Shown: positions 17,975 to 26,820, counted from the stretch's first letter. The stretch is 64,000 bases of DNA from Gelidibacter gilvus (GCF_004115975.1 NZ_SDDZ01000001.1:920743-984742), one strand, 5' to 3'. The notes: generated from the sequence alone by a model not told the origin. A program made the numbers and translations.

Positions 17975-18172
17975 TTATTCTCCATTTGAGACGTAGTGAA
18001 CGGAATTGTGGGAGCTAAGAACTAACGAATATGCTCCAGCAATGACGCCGCCAAAAAGGCCTAAAAACGCCCAAAGTATAAATTTTCGGCTGAATAAAAA
18101 CGGGTTGAACCGAATGGGCTGATCGAGAATATTAAGGTAGGTGACTAACTTTCTTCTTCTTTTAAGCTTCAC
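17975..18172 (-). CDS. small single-span membrane protein
   Basis: A 65-residue protein with a very basic N-terminus (MKLKRRRKLVTYLN) and one membrane helix (about residues 33-52, LWAFLGLFGGVIAGAYSLVL). It begins 10 nt after the stop of the DHFR fusion and is probably in the same transcript. I do not recognise a family. Tight spacing and the positive-inside pattern support a real gene. Confidence 0.6.
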   Translation of the reverse strand: MKLKRRRKLVTYLNILDQPIRFNPFLFSRKFILWAFLGLFGGVIAGAYSLVLSSHNSVHYVSNGE

Positions 18173-18182
18173 TTTTTAGTTT

Positions 18183-19085
18183 TTATCTTCTTTGGTAAGT
18201 AATGAATGAAAAAGAATGCTTGTGGTTCTCATCTTTATCATTAAAGATGTTTTGAATTTCTGTCCAGACTGAGGTATCAATTTTTGGAAAAAAAGTATCC
18301 CCATCAAAACGTTCATGAACTCTGGTCAATTCTATTTTATCGGCATAAGGCATTGCTTGCTTGTATATTTCGCCACCACCAATGATAAAAGGTTGCGAAT
18401 CATTTTTAGCAGCATCCAAAGCGTCCTCTAAATTATGAACAACAATTACACCAGAAGGAACTGAAAAATTCTGTTGGCGACTAATGACAATGTGTGTTCG
18501 GTTGGGAAGCGGCTTACCGAAACTCTGAAAGGTCTTTCGACCCATGATGATGCAGTGATTTGAGGTCAGGCTTTTAAAACGTTTTAAATCATCACTCAAA
18601 TGCCAAATCAATTGATTGTCCTTGCCAATGACATCATTTTCTGCAGCGGCAGCGATAAGGGTTAAGTTTTTATGAACTTTCGTTTTTTTTTCAATAAGCG
18701 TGGTGGCTTCTAAAGGATATTCCTTTTCAACCTCTGCCTGAAGTTTTGAAATGCGTTCTTTTTGTTTGGCCACCAATTTATTCAGTTGTGCATCTTCCCA
18801 TGCCTTGCCCATAAATTTATGGGTGATGAACACATTAAAAAGATGGAAAACAAAAAGAAATAACCAGGCAAAAATTGCAAATACGAACCAATCCAATCCC
18901 CATATTTTGGTTTGTTCTCCTAAGCCAATAACGGTGTTTAAAAAGATAAGGAAAAGTGCGCCTATTAAGAAGATCACAAAATGGTAGTATAAACGTTTTT
19001 TCTGCTTGATTCTGCGTTGCGAAGTTTCAATGAGCTCCAATTGCTCTTTGTCTATTTTGTTTACAGGTCTTTTCTTGCCAAACAT
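18183..19085 (-). CDS. folA: 2TM-domain protein fused to dihydrofolate reductase
   Basis: A 300-residue fusion. Residues 20-100 are a 2TM-type domain: basic RRIKQKKR, helix YYHFVIFLIGALFLIFLNTV, helix WFVFAIFAWLFLFVFHLFNV, then ITHKFMGKAWE. A charged coiled linker follows (100-137). Residues 140-300 are a complete dihydrofolate reductase: LIAAAAENDVIGKDNQLIWH, catalytic acid Asp166 by alignment to E. coli Asp27 (W161...DDLKRF), IIMGRKTFQSFGKPLPNR and FIIGGGEIYKQAM. No Met codon lies between residue 92 and the middle of the DHFR domain, so a free DHFR is unlikely to be made. This implies a membrane-anchored enzyme supplying tetrahydrofolate. thyA is nearby on the same strand. Confidence 0.9.
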   Translation of the reverse strand: MFGKKRPVNKIDKEQLELIETSQRRIKQKKRLYYHFVIFLIGALFLIFLNTVIGLGEQTKIWGLDWFVFAIFAWLFLFVFHLFNVFITHKFMGKAWEDAQLNKLVAKQKERISKLQAEVEKEYPLEATTLIEKKTKVHKNLTLIAAAAENDVIGKDNQLIWHLSDDLKRFKSLTSNHCIIMGRKTFQSFGKPLPNRTHIVISRQQNFSVPSGVIVVHNLEDALDAAKNDSQPFIIGGGEIYKQAMPYADKIELTRVHERFDGDTFFPKIDTSVWTEIQNIFNDKDENHKHSFSFITYQRR

Positions 19086-19348
19086 GATATTGAAATTTTA
19101 TGTAAAGTTAGTTTTTTTTGATGAAATGATTAATTCAAACCCGCGATCTTTAAAATAAGTCCTTAATAAAACAGATTTAAAGGCAAATGTATTGATAATC
19201 AGTGCGAAAGAAAATTTAAAACACTGATAATACAATAACATAAAGTAAGTTTCATTAACAAGTTGAAATAATTTGAAACATATTCTTATGAAAATGATAA
19301 ATCTTTGGTTGTGCGGTGGTTAAATAATTTAAATTGTTAAAATATCCT

Positions 19349-19356
19349 TATATTTG
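19349..19356 (+). promoter_or_regulatory. Bacteroidota -7 element for the CBM48 gene
   Basis: TATATTTG matches the -7 consensus TAnnTTTG exactly, 25 nt before the ATG at 19381. A matching upstream TTG at the usual distance is not clear, so this is a partial promoter call. Confidence 0.5.
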
Positions 19357-19380
19357 CGCCAAAATTAATTAATTTGAATT

Positions 19381-19677
19381 ATGGCAATTACAAAACAATA
19401 CTTAAAAAGTAAACCTATTTGCAAAGTGACTTTTTCGGTACCTGCTGAAGACGCTAAAAAAGTAAGTGTTTTAGGAACTTTTAATGAGTGGAATGAGAAA
19501 AAAGCGTTGCAGCTTAAGAAACTAAAGAACGGAACTTTTAAAGGCTCTATAGATTTAGAAAAAGACAACTCTTATGAGTTTAGATATCTTGTAGATGGCA
19601 CTTTTATAAATGAGGAGGCAGCTGATGCCTACAAAACCAATGAATTTGGAGGAGAAAATGCAGTTTTGAAACTGTAA
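19381..19677 (+). CDS. stand-alone CBM48 / isoamylase N-terminal domain protein
   Basis: A 98-residue protein made of one early-set (Ig-like) glycogen-binding domain: CKVTFSVPAEDAKKVSVLG, FNEWNEKKALQLKK, GTFKGSIDLEKDNSYEFRYL, VDGTFINEEAADAY. This fold normally sits in front of a branching-enzyme or AMPK-beta catalytic region, but here the gene ends after the domain and a terminator follows. It may bind alpha-glucan or a partner protein; no signal peptide, so cytoplasmic. Confidence 0.85.
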   Translation: MAITKQYLKSKPICKVTFSVPAEDAKKVSVLGTFNEWNEKKALQLKKLKNGTFKGSIDLEKDNSYEFRYLVDGTFINEEAADAYKTNEFGGENAVLKL

Positions 19678-19696
19678 CAGATTCTTGAAGTAAAAT

Positions 19697-19733
19697 AGAA
19701 AAGGCGTTTTCCAACTGGAAATCGCCTTTTTTA
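19697..19733 (+). terminator. intrinsic terminator of the CBM48 gene
   Basis: Stem AAAAGGCG...CGCCTTTT with inner pairs TTTCC/GGAAA and a following T-rich run, about 20 nt after the stop at 19677. Confidence 0.85.
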
Positions 19734-19855
19734 TTTTAAACACTATCTAAGACCTTCGAATTTCACTAGTGTGTTTATTTGCTGCCATTATCTTATTGGA
19801 ATTTGAACGCGATGGATCAATCATTCAGATTTCTTGTGGATTTAAAATAGTCACC

Positions 19856-20680
19856 TTAAACCGCCACAACCCCTTTAATATGTGGGTGAGGATTGTAATC
19901 TTCCAATGTGAAATCTTCAAATTTAAAGTCGAAGATATCTTTGACATCAGGGTTTAGTTTCATTTTTGGAAGCGGTCTGAGGTCGCGTGACAATTGCAGC
20001 TCCAGCTGTTCCATATGGTTGTTGTAAATGTGCGCATCTCCAAACGTATGGATAAAATCTCCTGCTTCATAGCCGCATACTTGCGCCATCATCATCGTGA
20101 AAAGTGCATAGGAGCCAATATTAAAAGGAACCCCTAAAAAGATATCGGCACTGCGCTGATACAGTTGACAGGAAAGTTTTCCATCGGCGACATAAAATTG
20201 AAAAAAAGCATGGCAAGGAGGAAGTGCCGCTTTACCATTGGAAACATTCTCTGAAAATGATTTCGAAGTATCAGGTAATACTGAAGGATTCCAAGCAGAA
20301 ACCAACATGCGACGACTATTGGGATTGTTTTTAAGCGTGTCTACGACGTCCTTTATCTGATCAATCTCATCATTGTTCCAGTTACGCCATTGATGTCCGT
20401 AAACGGGTCCCAGGTCCCCATTTTCATCCGCCCATTCGTTCCAGATCCTAACCCCATTATCGTTGAGGTAATTGATGTTGGTATCGCCTTTTAAAAACCA
20501 GAGCAACTCATAAATGATGGATTTTAAATGGAGTTTTTTGGTCGTGATCATTGGGAAACCTTCACTTAGATCAAAACGCATTTGATATCCAAATACACTT
20601 TTGGTCCCGGTTCCGGTACGGTCCCCCTTTTGGGTGCCGTTTTCTATGACATGCTTTACGAGGTCGTGATATTGTTTCAT
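19856..20680 (-). CDS. thyA: thymidylate synthase ThyA
   Basis: A 274-residue enzyme converting dUMP to dTMP with methylene-tetrahydrofolate as donor, yielding dihydrofolate that the nearby DHFR fusion would recycle. Visible are [20 protein letters not shown] near residue 20, YGHQWRNW, the catalytic Cys156 in [25 protein letters not shown] and the C-terminal [19 protein letters not shown]. The length is normal for the bacterial enzyme. A family A palindrome lies 6 nt upstream of the ATG and may influence translation. Confidence 0.97.
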   Translation of the reverse strand: MKQYHDLVKHVIENGTQKGDRTGTGTKSVFGYQMRFDLSEGFPMITTKKLHLKSIIYELLWFLKGDTNINYLNDNGVRIWNEWADENGDLGPVYGHQWRNWNNDEIDQIKDVVDTLKNNPNSRRMLVSAWNPSVLPDTSKSFSENVSNGKAALPPCHAFFQFYVADGKLSCQLYQRSADIFLGVPFNIGSYALFTMMMAQVCGYEAGDFIHTFGDAHIYNNHMEQLELQLSRDLRPLPKMKLNPDVKDIFDFKFEDFTLEDYNPHPHIKGVVAV

Positions 20681-20686
20681 GCTAAC

Positions 20687-20704
20687 TTCCCACGAAAGTG
20701 GGAA
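20687..20704 (-). repeat. family A palindrome 6 nt upstream of thyA
   Basis: On the minus strand TTCCCAC-TTTC-GTGGGAA, a 7-bp stem with a four-base loop. It is preceded by AAGA and followed by GTTAGC and then the thyA ATG. The hairpin before metF at 61645-61662 has the same stem, loop and 6-nt spacing, with one compensating base-pair change. Confidence 0.85.
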
Positions 20705-20738
20705 TCTTATTAATTAAACGTTCATTTTTCTTAAAAGC

Positions 20739-20769
20739 CAAAATTAAAGAAAGTTACGAACTTCTCGAA
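20739..20769 (-). promoter_or_regulatory. candidate thyA promoter
   Basis: On the minus strand TAATTTTG (complement of 20739-20746) matches the -7 consensus exactly, with TTCG 19 nt upstream instead of TTG. Transcription from here would place the family A hairpin in a short 5' leader of thyA. Confidence 0.45.
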
Positions 20770-20862
20770 GGGATATGTGTATTAGTTTAAAGTGCCTAAA
20801 GTATATAGGCTTGGTCGAATGGTTTTCCCCTTTGGGGAAATGTCCGAAGGACAATCGGCATT

Positions 20863-22569
20863 TTACCCAATGATCATGCCCGCAATAGTAGCAGACAATA
20901 ATGATGCAATAGTTCCTCCGATAAGGGCTTTCATTCCAAATTCAGATAAGGTCTTGCGTTGTCCCGGAGCCAAAGATCCGATGCCGCCAATTTGAATGCC
21001 GATGGATGCAAAGTTTGCAAATCCACATAACATATAAGTGGCCATAATGATTGATTTTTCAAACTTCAGATGGGTTACACTCGCAACATTTTTGAGTTCA
21101 GCCAATTGGATATAGCCAACAAATTCACTCGCCACCAATTTGATGCCCAGCAATTGTCCCATAAGTGCCGTGTCTTCTTTGGCAACACCTATAAGCCACA
21201 TTAGAGGTGATAAAATATACCCTAGAATAAATTCCAATGACAATGCCACATAGGGTGTGTTATTGGCTATTAATGTATTTAAACCGGTCACATTTCCGAG
21301 CTTGCCAAAGCCATAGTTGATCATCGCTATAAAAGCAATAAAAACCAACAGCATGGCGCCTACATTAGCTGCTAATTTTAATCCCTCGGTAGTTCCATTG
21401 GCAATGGCATCTAAAATATTAGAACCAATATTCTCTTGTGAAACCTCAATTTCAGTATTGATCGGCTTTTGCTGTGGGTATAACATTTTTGAAATCACAA
21501 TGGCACCAGGAGCAGCCATAACAGAAGCAGTCAATAAATGCTTGGCATAAAATAATTTAAGAGCTTCGTCTTCGCCACCTAAAAATCCGATATATGCTGC
21601 CAATACACCGCCAGCAACCGTGGCCATTCCACCAATCATGACTAAAAGAATTTCAGATTTGGTCATCTTTTCCAGATAGGCCTTGATCATTAAAGGTGCT
21701 TCAGTTTGACCTAAAAAGATATTTCCGGCAACACTTAAACTTTCAGCACCTGAAATTTTTAAGAGCTTGGTCAATACCCAAGCCATACCTGCCACTACTT
21801 TTTGAATGACTCCTAAATAAAACAAGACGGACGTTAAGGCGGAAAAGAAAATGATGGTTGGCAATACCTGAAACAAAAAGATAAATCCAAAGCTGCTGAT
21901 GTCCATCATTCCTCCAAGTAAAAATTCACTTCCTGCCTGGGTAAATTCCAAGACCTTAACAAACATCTTTCCAACAATTTCGAATGCTTTTTGGATAATT
22001 GGAACTTTTAAAACTCCAATGGCCAATAACAATTGTGCTGCGAGTCCGAAACCAATAGTTTTCCAGTTGATGGCTTTTCTGTTTTGACTCAAAATAAACG
22101 ATAGCATTAGCAATACAAACATCCCTAAAGCACCACGGAGCAAACTGGACATCGTAAAACCTTGACTGGGAGTAATGCTACTTGTGGCCGCTGCCGTGAC
22201 CAATGCTGTGTCTTGCGCGGTGGAAAAAACATAACTCACCTCTTTTTCTTGAAGGACTAATGTTGAATCGGTTAACGTTTGAATTTTGAAGCGCTTAATG
22301 ACTTCGGAAGGATCATCATAGTATAATACCAGCAGTTTATTTTGGGTAATATAATTGCCTTTGGTGGCACTGCTATCTTTCGACTTTAAATAGAAGACAA
22401 AGTCGCCATTGTTAAGGCTTAGACCATCAGTCTCTGAATTGATGTTGTAAAGATTGACGCCTTGATTATTCTGGACTGCTTCAATCTGCCATTTCTTTTC
22501 TATGCTTTGTGCTAATGTGGTTGTTACTCCAAAAAAAATAGCTGTAAAAGCTAAAAAGAAATGTTTCAT
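20863..22569 (-). CDS. CNT-family nucleoside transporter with N-terminal periplasmic domain
   Basis: A 568-residue concentrative nucleoside transporter (NupC type). Residues 1-21 are a signal peptide and residues 22-125 a small beta-rich domain that looks lipocalin-like (WQIEAVQNNQGVNLYNINSE). The transporter follows from about 145, with family motifs GQTEAPLMIKAYL, MIGGMATVAGGVLAAYIGFL, and the C-terminal GYIQLAELKNV and CGFANFASIGIQIGG. It imports nucleosides with an ion gradient, feeding salvage kinases such as the two deoxynucleoside kinases here. It follows the nuclease gene by 12 nt. Confidence 0.92.
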   Translation of the reverse strand: MKHFFLAFTAIFFGVTTTLAQSIEKKWQIEAVQNNQGVNLYNINSETDGLSLNNGDFVFYLKSKDSSATKGNYITQNKLLVLYYDDPSEVIKRFKIQTLTDSTLVLQEKEVSYVFSTAQDTALVTAAATSSITPSQGFTMSSLLRGALGMFVLLMLSFILSQNRKAINWKTIGFGLAAQLLLAIGVLKVPIIQKAFEIVGKMFVKVLEFTQAGSEFLLGGMMDISSFGFIFLFQVLPTIIFFSALTSVLFYLGVIQKVVAGMAWVLTKLLKISGAESLSVAGNIFLGQTEAPLMIKAYLEKMTKSEILLVMIGGMATVAGGVLAAYIGFLGGEDEALKLFYAKHLLTASVMAAPGAIVISKMLYPQQKPINTEIEVSQENIGSNILDAIANGTTEGLKLAANVGAMLLVFIAFIAMINYGFGKLGNVTGLNTLIANNTPYVALSLEFILGYILSPLMWLIGVAKEDTALMGQLLGIKLVASEFVGYIQLAELKNVASVTHLKFEKSIIMATYMLCGFANFASIGIQIGGIGSLAPGQRKTLSEFGMKALIGGTIASLLSATIAGMIIG

Positions 22570-22581
22570 CTGATAGATCGT

Positions 22582-23190
22582 TTAGCGTTTGGAAATTTCA
22601 TCTCTTAACTTTGCAGCCAGCTCATAATCTTCGCTTAAGACTGCTTGTTCCAATAAAGAATGAAGTTCTGCAAGAGTTTTGATTTTTAAATCATCTTGAA
22701 TGGTAGATTCTATTTCTTCAGCTACCAAATCGTCCAGAAGGATGCTATCTTGTTGTTCCTCATCTTTTTGAGGATTTACTTTGAGATAGATTCCAGCTTT
22801 GTCCAAAATGTTTTTATAAGTGAAAATTGGTGCCTGAAAACGAAGTGCTAAAGCAATAGCGTCACTGGTTCGTGCGTCTATGATTTCCTCTATTTTATCG
22901 CGTTCGCAGATTAAACTGGAATAAAACACACCATCTACCAATTTATGAATGATGACCTGTTTGACAATAATATCAAAACGATCAGCGAAATTTTTAAAAA
23001 GATCATGGGTTAATGGACGAGGAGGACGAATTTCCTTTTCGAGAGCAATGGCAATAGATTGCGCCTCAAATGCTCCAATGACAATTGGGAGTTTGCGATC
23101 GCCATCTACTTCATTCAAAATCAGGGCGTACGCACCATTTTGCGTTTGGCTATAGGATATTCCCTTTATGTTCAATCGGACTAAACTCAT
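22582..23190 (-). CDS. bifunctional nuclease family protein (DUF151) with UVR motif
   Basis: A 202-residue protein. Residues 1-150 are the DUF151/bifunctional nuclease domain (LPIVIGAFEAQSIAIALE, DARTSDAIALALRFQAPIF). Residues 165-202 are a UvrB/C-like motif (LHSLLEQAVLSEDYELAAKL, then RDEI), a helical hairpin used for protein contacts. The family has been reported to cleave RNA and DNA in plants; bacterial roles are less clear. It lies 12 nt upstream of the nucleoside transporter, probably in the same operon. Confidence 0.88.
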   Translation of the reverse strand: MSLVRLNIKGISYSQTQNGAYALILNEVDGDRKLPIVIGAFEAQSIAIALEKEIRPPRPLTHDLFKNFADRFDIIVKQVIIHKLVDGVFYSSLICERDKIEEIIDARTSDAIALALRFQAPIFTYKNILDKAGIYLKVNPQKDEEQQDSILLDDLVAEEIESTIQDDLKIKTLAELHSLLEQAVLSEDYELAAKLRDEISKR

Positions 23191-23291
23191 ATAAAATAAA
23201 AAACAAATAACTGCTTAAATTAGGACTTTACCAACTGTGGTCATCATATTTTTTTGGGAAGTTCCCCAGAGAAAAAAGTTTATGAAAATTT

Positions 23292-23345
23292 TTGCCACAA
23301 ATACATGAACCCTTTTTCAGGTTTTTAGTCATGTATTTATGGCAA
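23292..23345. repeat. 54-nt imperfect palindrome downstream of etfA
   Basis: Arms TTGCCACAAATACATGA and TCATGTATTTATGGCAA pair over 17 positions with one mismatch. It may act as a terminator for etfA on the minus strand. Each arm resembles the dispersed sequences at 54511-54536 and 61617-61642 (ATTCGTGGC-type), so it looks like two inverted copies of that family. Confidence 0.75.
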
Positions 23346-23388
23346 CTATTTTAAGTAACAGTCGCTTTGCTGCTACAAGTTAAGAAAT

Positions 23389-24351
23389 TTAAGCGTTTTG
23401 TGCCTTAAATTCCTTTAATTTTTCTGTGAGTTTTGGAACCACTTCAAATGCATCGCCAACGATACCGTAGTCTGCAGCTTTGAAAAATGGAGCTTCAGGA
23501 TCGGTATTGATCACTACTTTTACTTTAGAGGCGTTGATGCCTGCCAAGTGTTGGATAGCTCCAGAAATGCCAATGGCAATATATAAGTTTGCCGCTACAG
23601 GTTTTCCGGTTTGACCTACGTGCTCTCCATGAGGTCTCCAACCTAGGTCGGAAACTGGTTTTGAGCAGGCTGTTGCTGCGCCCAAAACTTTAGCTAAATC
23701 TTCAATCATTCCCCAATTTTCTGGGCCTTTCAATCCGCGTCCAGCAGAAACCACAATTTCGGCATCCGCAATCGTTACGGTGTTGGTAGCTTTGTCAACT
23801 GAGTCTACGTGAACTCCGTTTTCTGGAATGGATGGTGAAAAATCTTCGGCAGTTGCACTAGAAGAATTTTCCTTTAATCCGAAGGCATTTTTCGAAACCC
23901 CAACAATTTTGACATCGGTGTCAATCGTTGAAAAGATAAATGCTTTATTGGTGAAAGCGGTACGTTTAACTGTAAATGGTGAAGCACTTGTTGGCGCGTC
24001 AACCACATTGGAGGCATATCCTGCATCTAATCCAACCGCCAATAATGGCGCCAAGTATTTGCTGTCTGCACTTGAACTCACCACAACTACTTTGGTGCCT
24101 TCTTTTTCAGCTGCTTGCTTGATAATGTTGGCGTAGGTTTTCGCATTAAAAGCATCCAATTTTGAGTCTTTTACTTTTAATACTTTATCAACGCCATAAG
24201 TTCCCAATTCTGAAATATCATCGGCGTTAATTGTAATGGCAGTGACCGTCGTACCCATTTGGTCGGCAACGGCTTTTGCATAAGAAGCCACTTCAAAAGC
24301 AACTTTCTTGAATTTTCCTTCTTCTGATTCTGTATATACTAAAACTGACAT
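23389..24351 (-). CDS. etfA: electron transfer flavoprotein alpha subunit
   Basis: A 320-residue EtfA. The FAD domain signature is complete: RGLKGPENWGMIEDLAKVLG near residue 204, ACSKPVSDLGWRPHGEHVGQ, LYIAIGISGAIQHLAG and KVVINTDPEAPFFKAADYGI. With EtfB it carries electrons from acyl-CoA dehydrogenases to the quinone pool through ETF dehydrogenase. etfB is upstream on the same strand, separated by a 123-nt repeat-containing gap. Confidence 0.96.
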   Translation of the reverse strand: MSVLVYTESEEGKFKKVAFEVASYAKAVADQMGTTVTAITINADDISELGTYGVDKVLKVKDSKLDAFNAKTYANIIKQAAEKEGTKVVVVSSSADSKYLAPLLAVGLDAGYASNVVDAPTSASPFTVKRTAFTNKAFIFSTIDTDVKIVGVSKNAFGLKENSSSATAEDFSPSIPENGVHVDSVDKATNTVTIADAEIVVSAGRGLKGPENWGMIEDLAKVLGAATACSKPVSDLGWRPHGEHVGQTGKPVAANLYIAIGISGAIQHLAGINASKVKVVINTDPEAPFFKAADYGIVGDAFEVVPKLTEKLKEFKAQNA

Positions 24352-24357
24352 AATTTT

Positions 24358-24474
24358 TCCCCTCTAGCTCCCCCGAAAGGGGAGAACATATTCCTACGAG
24401 AGGTCATAGGCTTTTATAGGTTTAACTTTTTTTCGAGTACTCATTCCCCTGCTTCTAAGGGGTTAGGGGAGGAT
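24358..24474. repeat. G/C-run repeat element between etfB and etfA
   Basis: The 123-nt spacer holds CCCCTCTAGCTCCCCCGAAA-GGGGAG near 24360-24386 and CCCCTGCTTCTAAGGGGTTA-GGGGAGGATT near 24445-24474. These C/G runs recall the elements near 20823-20839 and 58751-58815. It interrupts an otherwise expected tight etfBA operon. Confidence 0.6.
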
Positions 24475-25221
24475 TTATATCACCTTCGCCTCATTATGAA
24501 GCAAACTCACCAATTCATCCAGATTATCAGGAGATATCATTTTTACGGCACCTCTTGGTTCTGGTTTTTCAAACTTAACTGTTGATGTTTCTTTGGTAGC
24601 GTCAACCGGCTCTAAAACGTTTAAAGGTTTTTGACGTGCCTGCATAATTCCTCTCATGTTCGGAATTCGCAAATCACTCTCTTCCACCAATCCTTTTTGA
24701 CCACCTATTACTAGAGGTAAGGTTGTAGAAACAGTTTCTTTTCCGCCGTCAATTTCTCTCATGGCTTTGGCGTTTGTACCATCTACTTCAAGACTGATGC
24801 AGTTGGTTACAAAGTTGGCACCAATTAATTCCGCTAACATTCCTGGAACCATGGACCCATTATAATCAATAGACTCACGGCCGGCAATGATCAAATCATA
24901 GCCCCCATCTTTGACGACATGCGCTAATTGCTTGGCAACTGCAAAACCATCGGTAGCAGGGGTGTTAACGCGAATGGCGGTATCCGCACCAATAGCTAAT
25001 GCTTTACGTAAAGTAGGTTCGGTTTCTGGACCACCAACGTTAACAACGTCCACAGTAGCACCTTGTTTTTCCTTAAACCACATGGCGCGGGTTAAACCAA
25101 ATTCATCATTCGGATTGATGACAAATTGCACACCATTAGTGTCAAGTTTGGTGTCTCCATCAGTGAAATTAATCTTTGAAGTCGTATCAGGTACGTGGCT
25201 AATACATACAAGTATTTTCAT
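24475..25221 (-). CDS. etfB: electron transfer flavoprotein beta subunit
   Basis: A 248-residue EtfB that binds AMP structurally and pairs with EtfA. The start MKILVCISHVPDTTSKINF is typical, followed by NPNDEFGLTRAM, AGRESIDYNGSMVPGMLAEL, and REIDGGKETVSTTLPLVIGG. It is the first gene of the unit leading into etfA; the 614 nt upstream have no gene. Confidence 0.96.
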   Translation of the reverse strand: MKILVCISHVPDTTSKINFTDGDTKLDTNGVQFVINPNDEFGLTRAMWFKEKQGATVDVVNVGGPETEPTLRKALAIGADTAIRVNTPATDGFAVAKQLAHVVKDGGYDLIIAGRESIDYNGSMVPGMLAELIGANFVTNCISLEVDGTNAKAMREIDGGKETVSTTLPLVIGGQKGLVEESDLRIPNMRGIMQARQKPLNVLEPVDATKETSTVKFEKPEPRGAVKMISPDNLDELVSLLHNEAKVI

Positions 25222-25835
25222 GTTTTGTAATTTTATACATTAATAGTTATGTGGAAGAATGCTGGAAACTGCCACTAAAAACTGCTTTCAATTTGAATAG
25301 GATACGAAGTTAATTATTTTAGATGACATTTTTACTATGCGTGCATAATAAATTTTATTAAAATACATTTTTTATTGATTTCCTTCTAAATGCGAGAAAA
25401 TTTTGGAAGATTTCTTTTGACTACTTAAGGATGAGCACTTGAAAAGCTAAACTTTTTAGATTAACTCTGATTTTTATATCGATTTATTTTGGGTAGGAAA
25501 GGGGTCTGGAACTAATTCAGATTAAACGTACTGTTAAAACAGGCTCTTAAAATAATGTGTTTTCATTATACACGCTGTGTTCGTAAGAAACCATTAAAAA
25601 TTTTTAACGCCTATACCGTGGAAACTGGGTGAATTTACCGGTAGTTAAATCTGTGATTTTCATAAATATAAAGATCTTTAAGGGGTTCCTATTTATTCAC
25701 TTAAAAATGTTGTTATTTTATTATCAATAATTGTTACTTTTGCTACTCGATTTAAAACATTAACTAAAAAAGTTCTTCCCTTTGGGGCGACGGCGCAAAA
25801 TGTACTGTTCAAGCTAGAGTGAAGCGAAGATGTGA
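25222..25835. other. 614-nt intergenic region between divergent etfB and pdhB
   Basis: I find no plausible ORF, tRNA or recognised structured RNA. It holds the pdhB promoter at 25710-25742 and, on the minus strand near 25305-25312, TAACTTCG as a weak candidate -7 box for etfB. The length is large for this genome. At 25785-25796 a CCCTTTGGGG run resembles the G/C-run repeats elsewhere. Confidence 0.5.
25710..25742 (+). promoter_or_regulatory. Bacteroidota-type promoter of pdhB
   Basis: TTG at 25710-25712, 22 nt, and TACTTTTG at 25735-25742, an exact -7 match, about 94 nt before the start codon. Confidence 0.6.
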
Positions 25836-26813
25836 ATGAAGACTATTCAATTTAGAGAAGCTATCTGTGAAGCCATGAGCGAAGAAATGCGTCGTGATGA
25901 GACCGTTTATTTGATGGGTGAGGAAGTTGCAGAATATAATGGTGCTTATAAAGCATCAAAAGGGATGTTGGACGAGTTTGGTGCCAAACGTGTTATTGAT
26001 ACGCCAATTGCAGAACTTGGTTTTGCCGGGATAGCTATTGGTTCCACAATGACTGGTTGCCGCCCAATTGTTGAATATATGACCTTTAACTTCTGTTTGG
26101 TTGGGATTGATCAAATTATAAACAACGCTGCCAAAATCAGACAAATGTCCGGTGGACAGTTTCCATGTCCTATTGTTTTTAGAGGACCAACGGCGTCTGC
26201 TGGTCAGTTGGGAGCAACACACTCCCAGGCTTTTGAAAACTGGTTTGCAAATACTCCAGGATTGAAAGTAGTCGTGCCATCTAATCCTTATGATGCAAAA
26301 GGACTTTTGAAATCGGCTATTCGTGATAACGATCCAGTTATTTTTATGGAAAGTGAGCAAATGTATGGCGACAAAGGGGAAGTTCCAGAAGGTGAATATA
26401 CCATTCCATTAGGTGTTGCAGAAGTGAAGCGTGAAGGTACCGATGTAACGATTGTTTCTTTTGGAAAAATTATTAAAGAAGCTTTCAAAGCTGCTGAGGA
26501 ATTGGAAAAAGAAGGGATTTCATGTGAAATCATCGATTTAAGAACGGTGCGTCCTTTGGATAAGGAAACCATTTTAAAGTCAGTAAAGAAAACGAACAGA
26601 TTAGTGGTTTTGGAAGAGGCTTGGCCTTTCGGGAACATCTCTACAGAAATAACCTATATTGTCCAATCAGAAGCTTTTGATTATTTGGATGCTCCTGTTG
26701 TAAAGATCAATACAGCTGATACCCCTGCACCATATTCACCAAACCTTTTTAAAGAATGGTTGCCTAATAGTGATGAGGTGGTAAAAGCCGTTAAAAAAGT
26801 AATGTATAAATAA
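25836..26813 (+). CDS. pdhB: pyruvate dehydrogenase E1 component subunit beta
   Basis: A 325-residue E1-beta subunit of a 2-oxo acid dehydrogenase. It shows MKTIQFREAICEAMSEEMRR, the thiamine-diphosphate glutamate region GEEVAEYNGAYKASKGMLDE, TPIAELGFAGIAIGSTMTG, and PYDAKGLLKSAIRDNDPVIF. The closest reading is pyruvate dehydrogenase, which feeds acetyl-CoA into the citrate cycle; a branched-chain enzyme is less likely. No E1-alpha or E2 gene is next to it, so the complex is encoded in separate places. Confidence 0.92.
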   Translation: MKTIQFREAICEAMSEEMRRDETVYLMGEEVAEYNGAYKASKGMLDEFGAKRVIDTPIAELGFAGIAIGSTMTGCRPIVEYMTFNFCLVGIDQIINNAAKIRQMSGGQFPCPIVFRGPTASAGQLGATHSQAFENWFANTPGLKVVVPSNPYDAKGLLKSAIRDNDPVIFMESEQMYGDKGEVPEGEYTIPLGVAEVKREGTDVTIVSFGKIIKEAFKAAEELEKEGISCEIIDLRTVRPLDKETILKSVKKTNRLVVLEEAWPFGNISTEITYIVQSEAFDYLDAPVVKINTADTPAPYSPNLFKEWLPNSDEVVKAVKKVMYK

Positions 26814-26820
26814 ATCGCTG

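Noticed and set aside
19193..19232. Possible hairpin upstream of the CBM48 gene
   Set aside because: Only a 7-bp stem (ATCAGTG/CACTGAT) with an 18-nt loop; weak and without T run or conserved context.
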